Assembly (NCBI RefSeq): GCF_900111925.1
Contig: NZ_FOKA01000009.1
Location: 62,001-126,000 of the forward strand
DNA: 64,000 nucleotides
Source of the DNA: Cellulomonas marina
GTDB lineage: Bacteria; Actinomycetota; Actinomycetes; Actinomycetales; Cellulomonadaceae
Reading direction: 5' to 3'
In this document: piece after piece, positions 63,642 through 64,000 of the stretch
Numbering within the stretch: position 1 is the first letter of the stretch
How the letters are laid out: each line of letters starts with the position of its first letter
The notes under the pieces: model-generated
What the model was told of the DNA's origin: nothing
Databases searched by the model: none
Seen by the model: the letters and a program-made list of their open reading frames with translations, nothing else
Program-made: the position numbers and the translations under genes

Positions 63642-64000
63642 TCAGGCCTCCGCGGCGACGCCGGCGCCAGCGACCAGGTGGGTCCGGACGAACTGCAGGG
63701 CGGTGTCGGCGACCTCCCGCCAGCCGTGGTCGATCGTCAGCGAGTGCCCCCGCCCGGCGAGCTCGACGAACTCCGTCGGCGACGGGTTGCGACGCTGCCG
63801 GACGAACGCGGCGTGGGCGACCGCGTGCGGGATGGTGTGGTCCTTCTCCCCGGACACGATCAGCAGCGGGCCCCGGTCGGGCGCCGCGACGTCCAGCTTC
63901 GTCTCGCTGAAGGGGTTCAGGTTCGCCGCCACGGCCTGGAAGATCGGGACGCCGGCGGCGGCGACGTGGAACTCGTCGTAGAGCGCGCGGGCCTCGTCCT
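63642..64000 (-). CDS. alpha/beta hydrolase, N-terminus cut by the window edge
   Basis: The C-terminal 119 residues of an alpha/beta hydrolase. The acid residue is Asp in LIVSGEKDHTIPHAVAHAAF and the catalytic His is in VELAGRGHSLTID. The upstream part within the window (ALYDEFHVAAAGVPIFQAVA, then NLNPFSETKLD) matches the cap region common in esterase/lipase-like members. The nucleophile elbow lies beyond 64000. It is the upstream partner of the DUF4396 gene. Confidence 0.88.
   Translation of the reverse strand, partial: DEARALYDEFHVAAAGVPIFQAVAANLNPFSETKLDVAAPDRGPLLIVSGEKDHTIPHAVAHAAFVRQRRNPSPTEFVELAGRGHSLTIDHGWREVADTALQFVRTHLVAGAGVAAEA

Overview
The window is about 74-75 % G+C, densely packed and read on both strands, with GTG starts as common as ATG starts and many 4-bp GTGA/ATGA stop-start overlaps. 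Many genes have a TANNNT hexamer 6-8 nt before the start codon, which is the signature of leaderless actinobacterial transcripts. Gene content (class II aldolase / DUF3151 / purA / purD / purC order, purS-purQ, DUF2599, DUF4396, a FabG4-like reductase with thiolase and MaoC hydratase) points to a high-GC actinomycete, plausibly of the Micrococcales. I cannot name the genus. No tRNA, rRNA, CRISPR array, phage or insertion sequence was seen; this reads as ordinary chromosome.

Layout. 95-4319: beta-glucosidase and MFS transporter divergent from a TetR regulator. 4324-10019: exonuclease III, SDR, pyrE, HAD phosphatase with DedA, purT with a SpoU methylase. 10045-16118: SpoIIE-type phosphatase, GH95 fucosidase, fructose-bisphosphate aldolase with a strong terminator, and two STAS proteins. 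16121-20852: DUF3151, purA, purD, a small unknown protein and purC. 20933-25005: siderophore/iron ABC importer behind a DtxR/IdeR-like box. 25091-30084: asparaginase and NUC endonuclease, YnfA-type protein, quinone-reductase-like enzyme, and a photolyase-family protein with no cysteine. 30220-31740: purS, purQ, GNAT. 31804-32332: a nine-codon Cys-Cys leader peptide before a cysteine-free unknown protein. 32359-38590: pentapeptide protein, GNAT, UvrA-like ATPase, small membrane and flavin-fold proteins, formate/nitrite-type channel. 38651-45520: acyl-CoA metabolism locus (MaoC, FabG4-like, thiolase against TetR and acyl-CoA dehydrogenase). 45656-52625: two adjacent GGDEF-EAL genes, MarR, 2'-5' RNA ligase-like protein, DUF2599 lipoprotein, rhomboid protease. 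52705-58491: gluconate/idonate catabolism. 58558-63105: EamA exporter, ABM monooxygenase, HNH-like protein, a four-gene cassette of small proteins, an ABC permease remnant and an AraC regulator. The window ends in DUF4396 and a partial alpha/beta hydrolase.

How the parts work together. Purine synthesis is spread over three places (purT; purA-purD-purC; purS-purQ), with pyrE nearby for pyrimidines. The gluconate block is a complete route: GntR repressor, permease, gluconate 5-dehydrogenase, idonate-type dehydrogenase and gluconokinase. The fatty-acid block resembles the mycobacterial htdX-fabG4-fadA2-fadE5 locus and has a 27-bp palindrome whose arms carry both divergent -10 hexamers. The two STAS proteins and the SpoIIE phosphatase are parts of a partner-switching system, but no anti-sigma kinase is present here.

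Caution on sequence quality. Five genes carry six frame breaks (GH3 twice; SpoIIE; FNT; first GGDEF-EAL; AraC). Each is repaired by adding one G or C to a short G/C run or pair. This pattern suggests uncorrected base-deletion errors in the assembly at least as much as real pseudogenes. They are typed as pseudogenes because that is how the written sequence reads.
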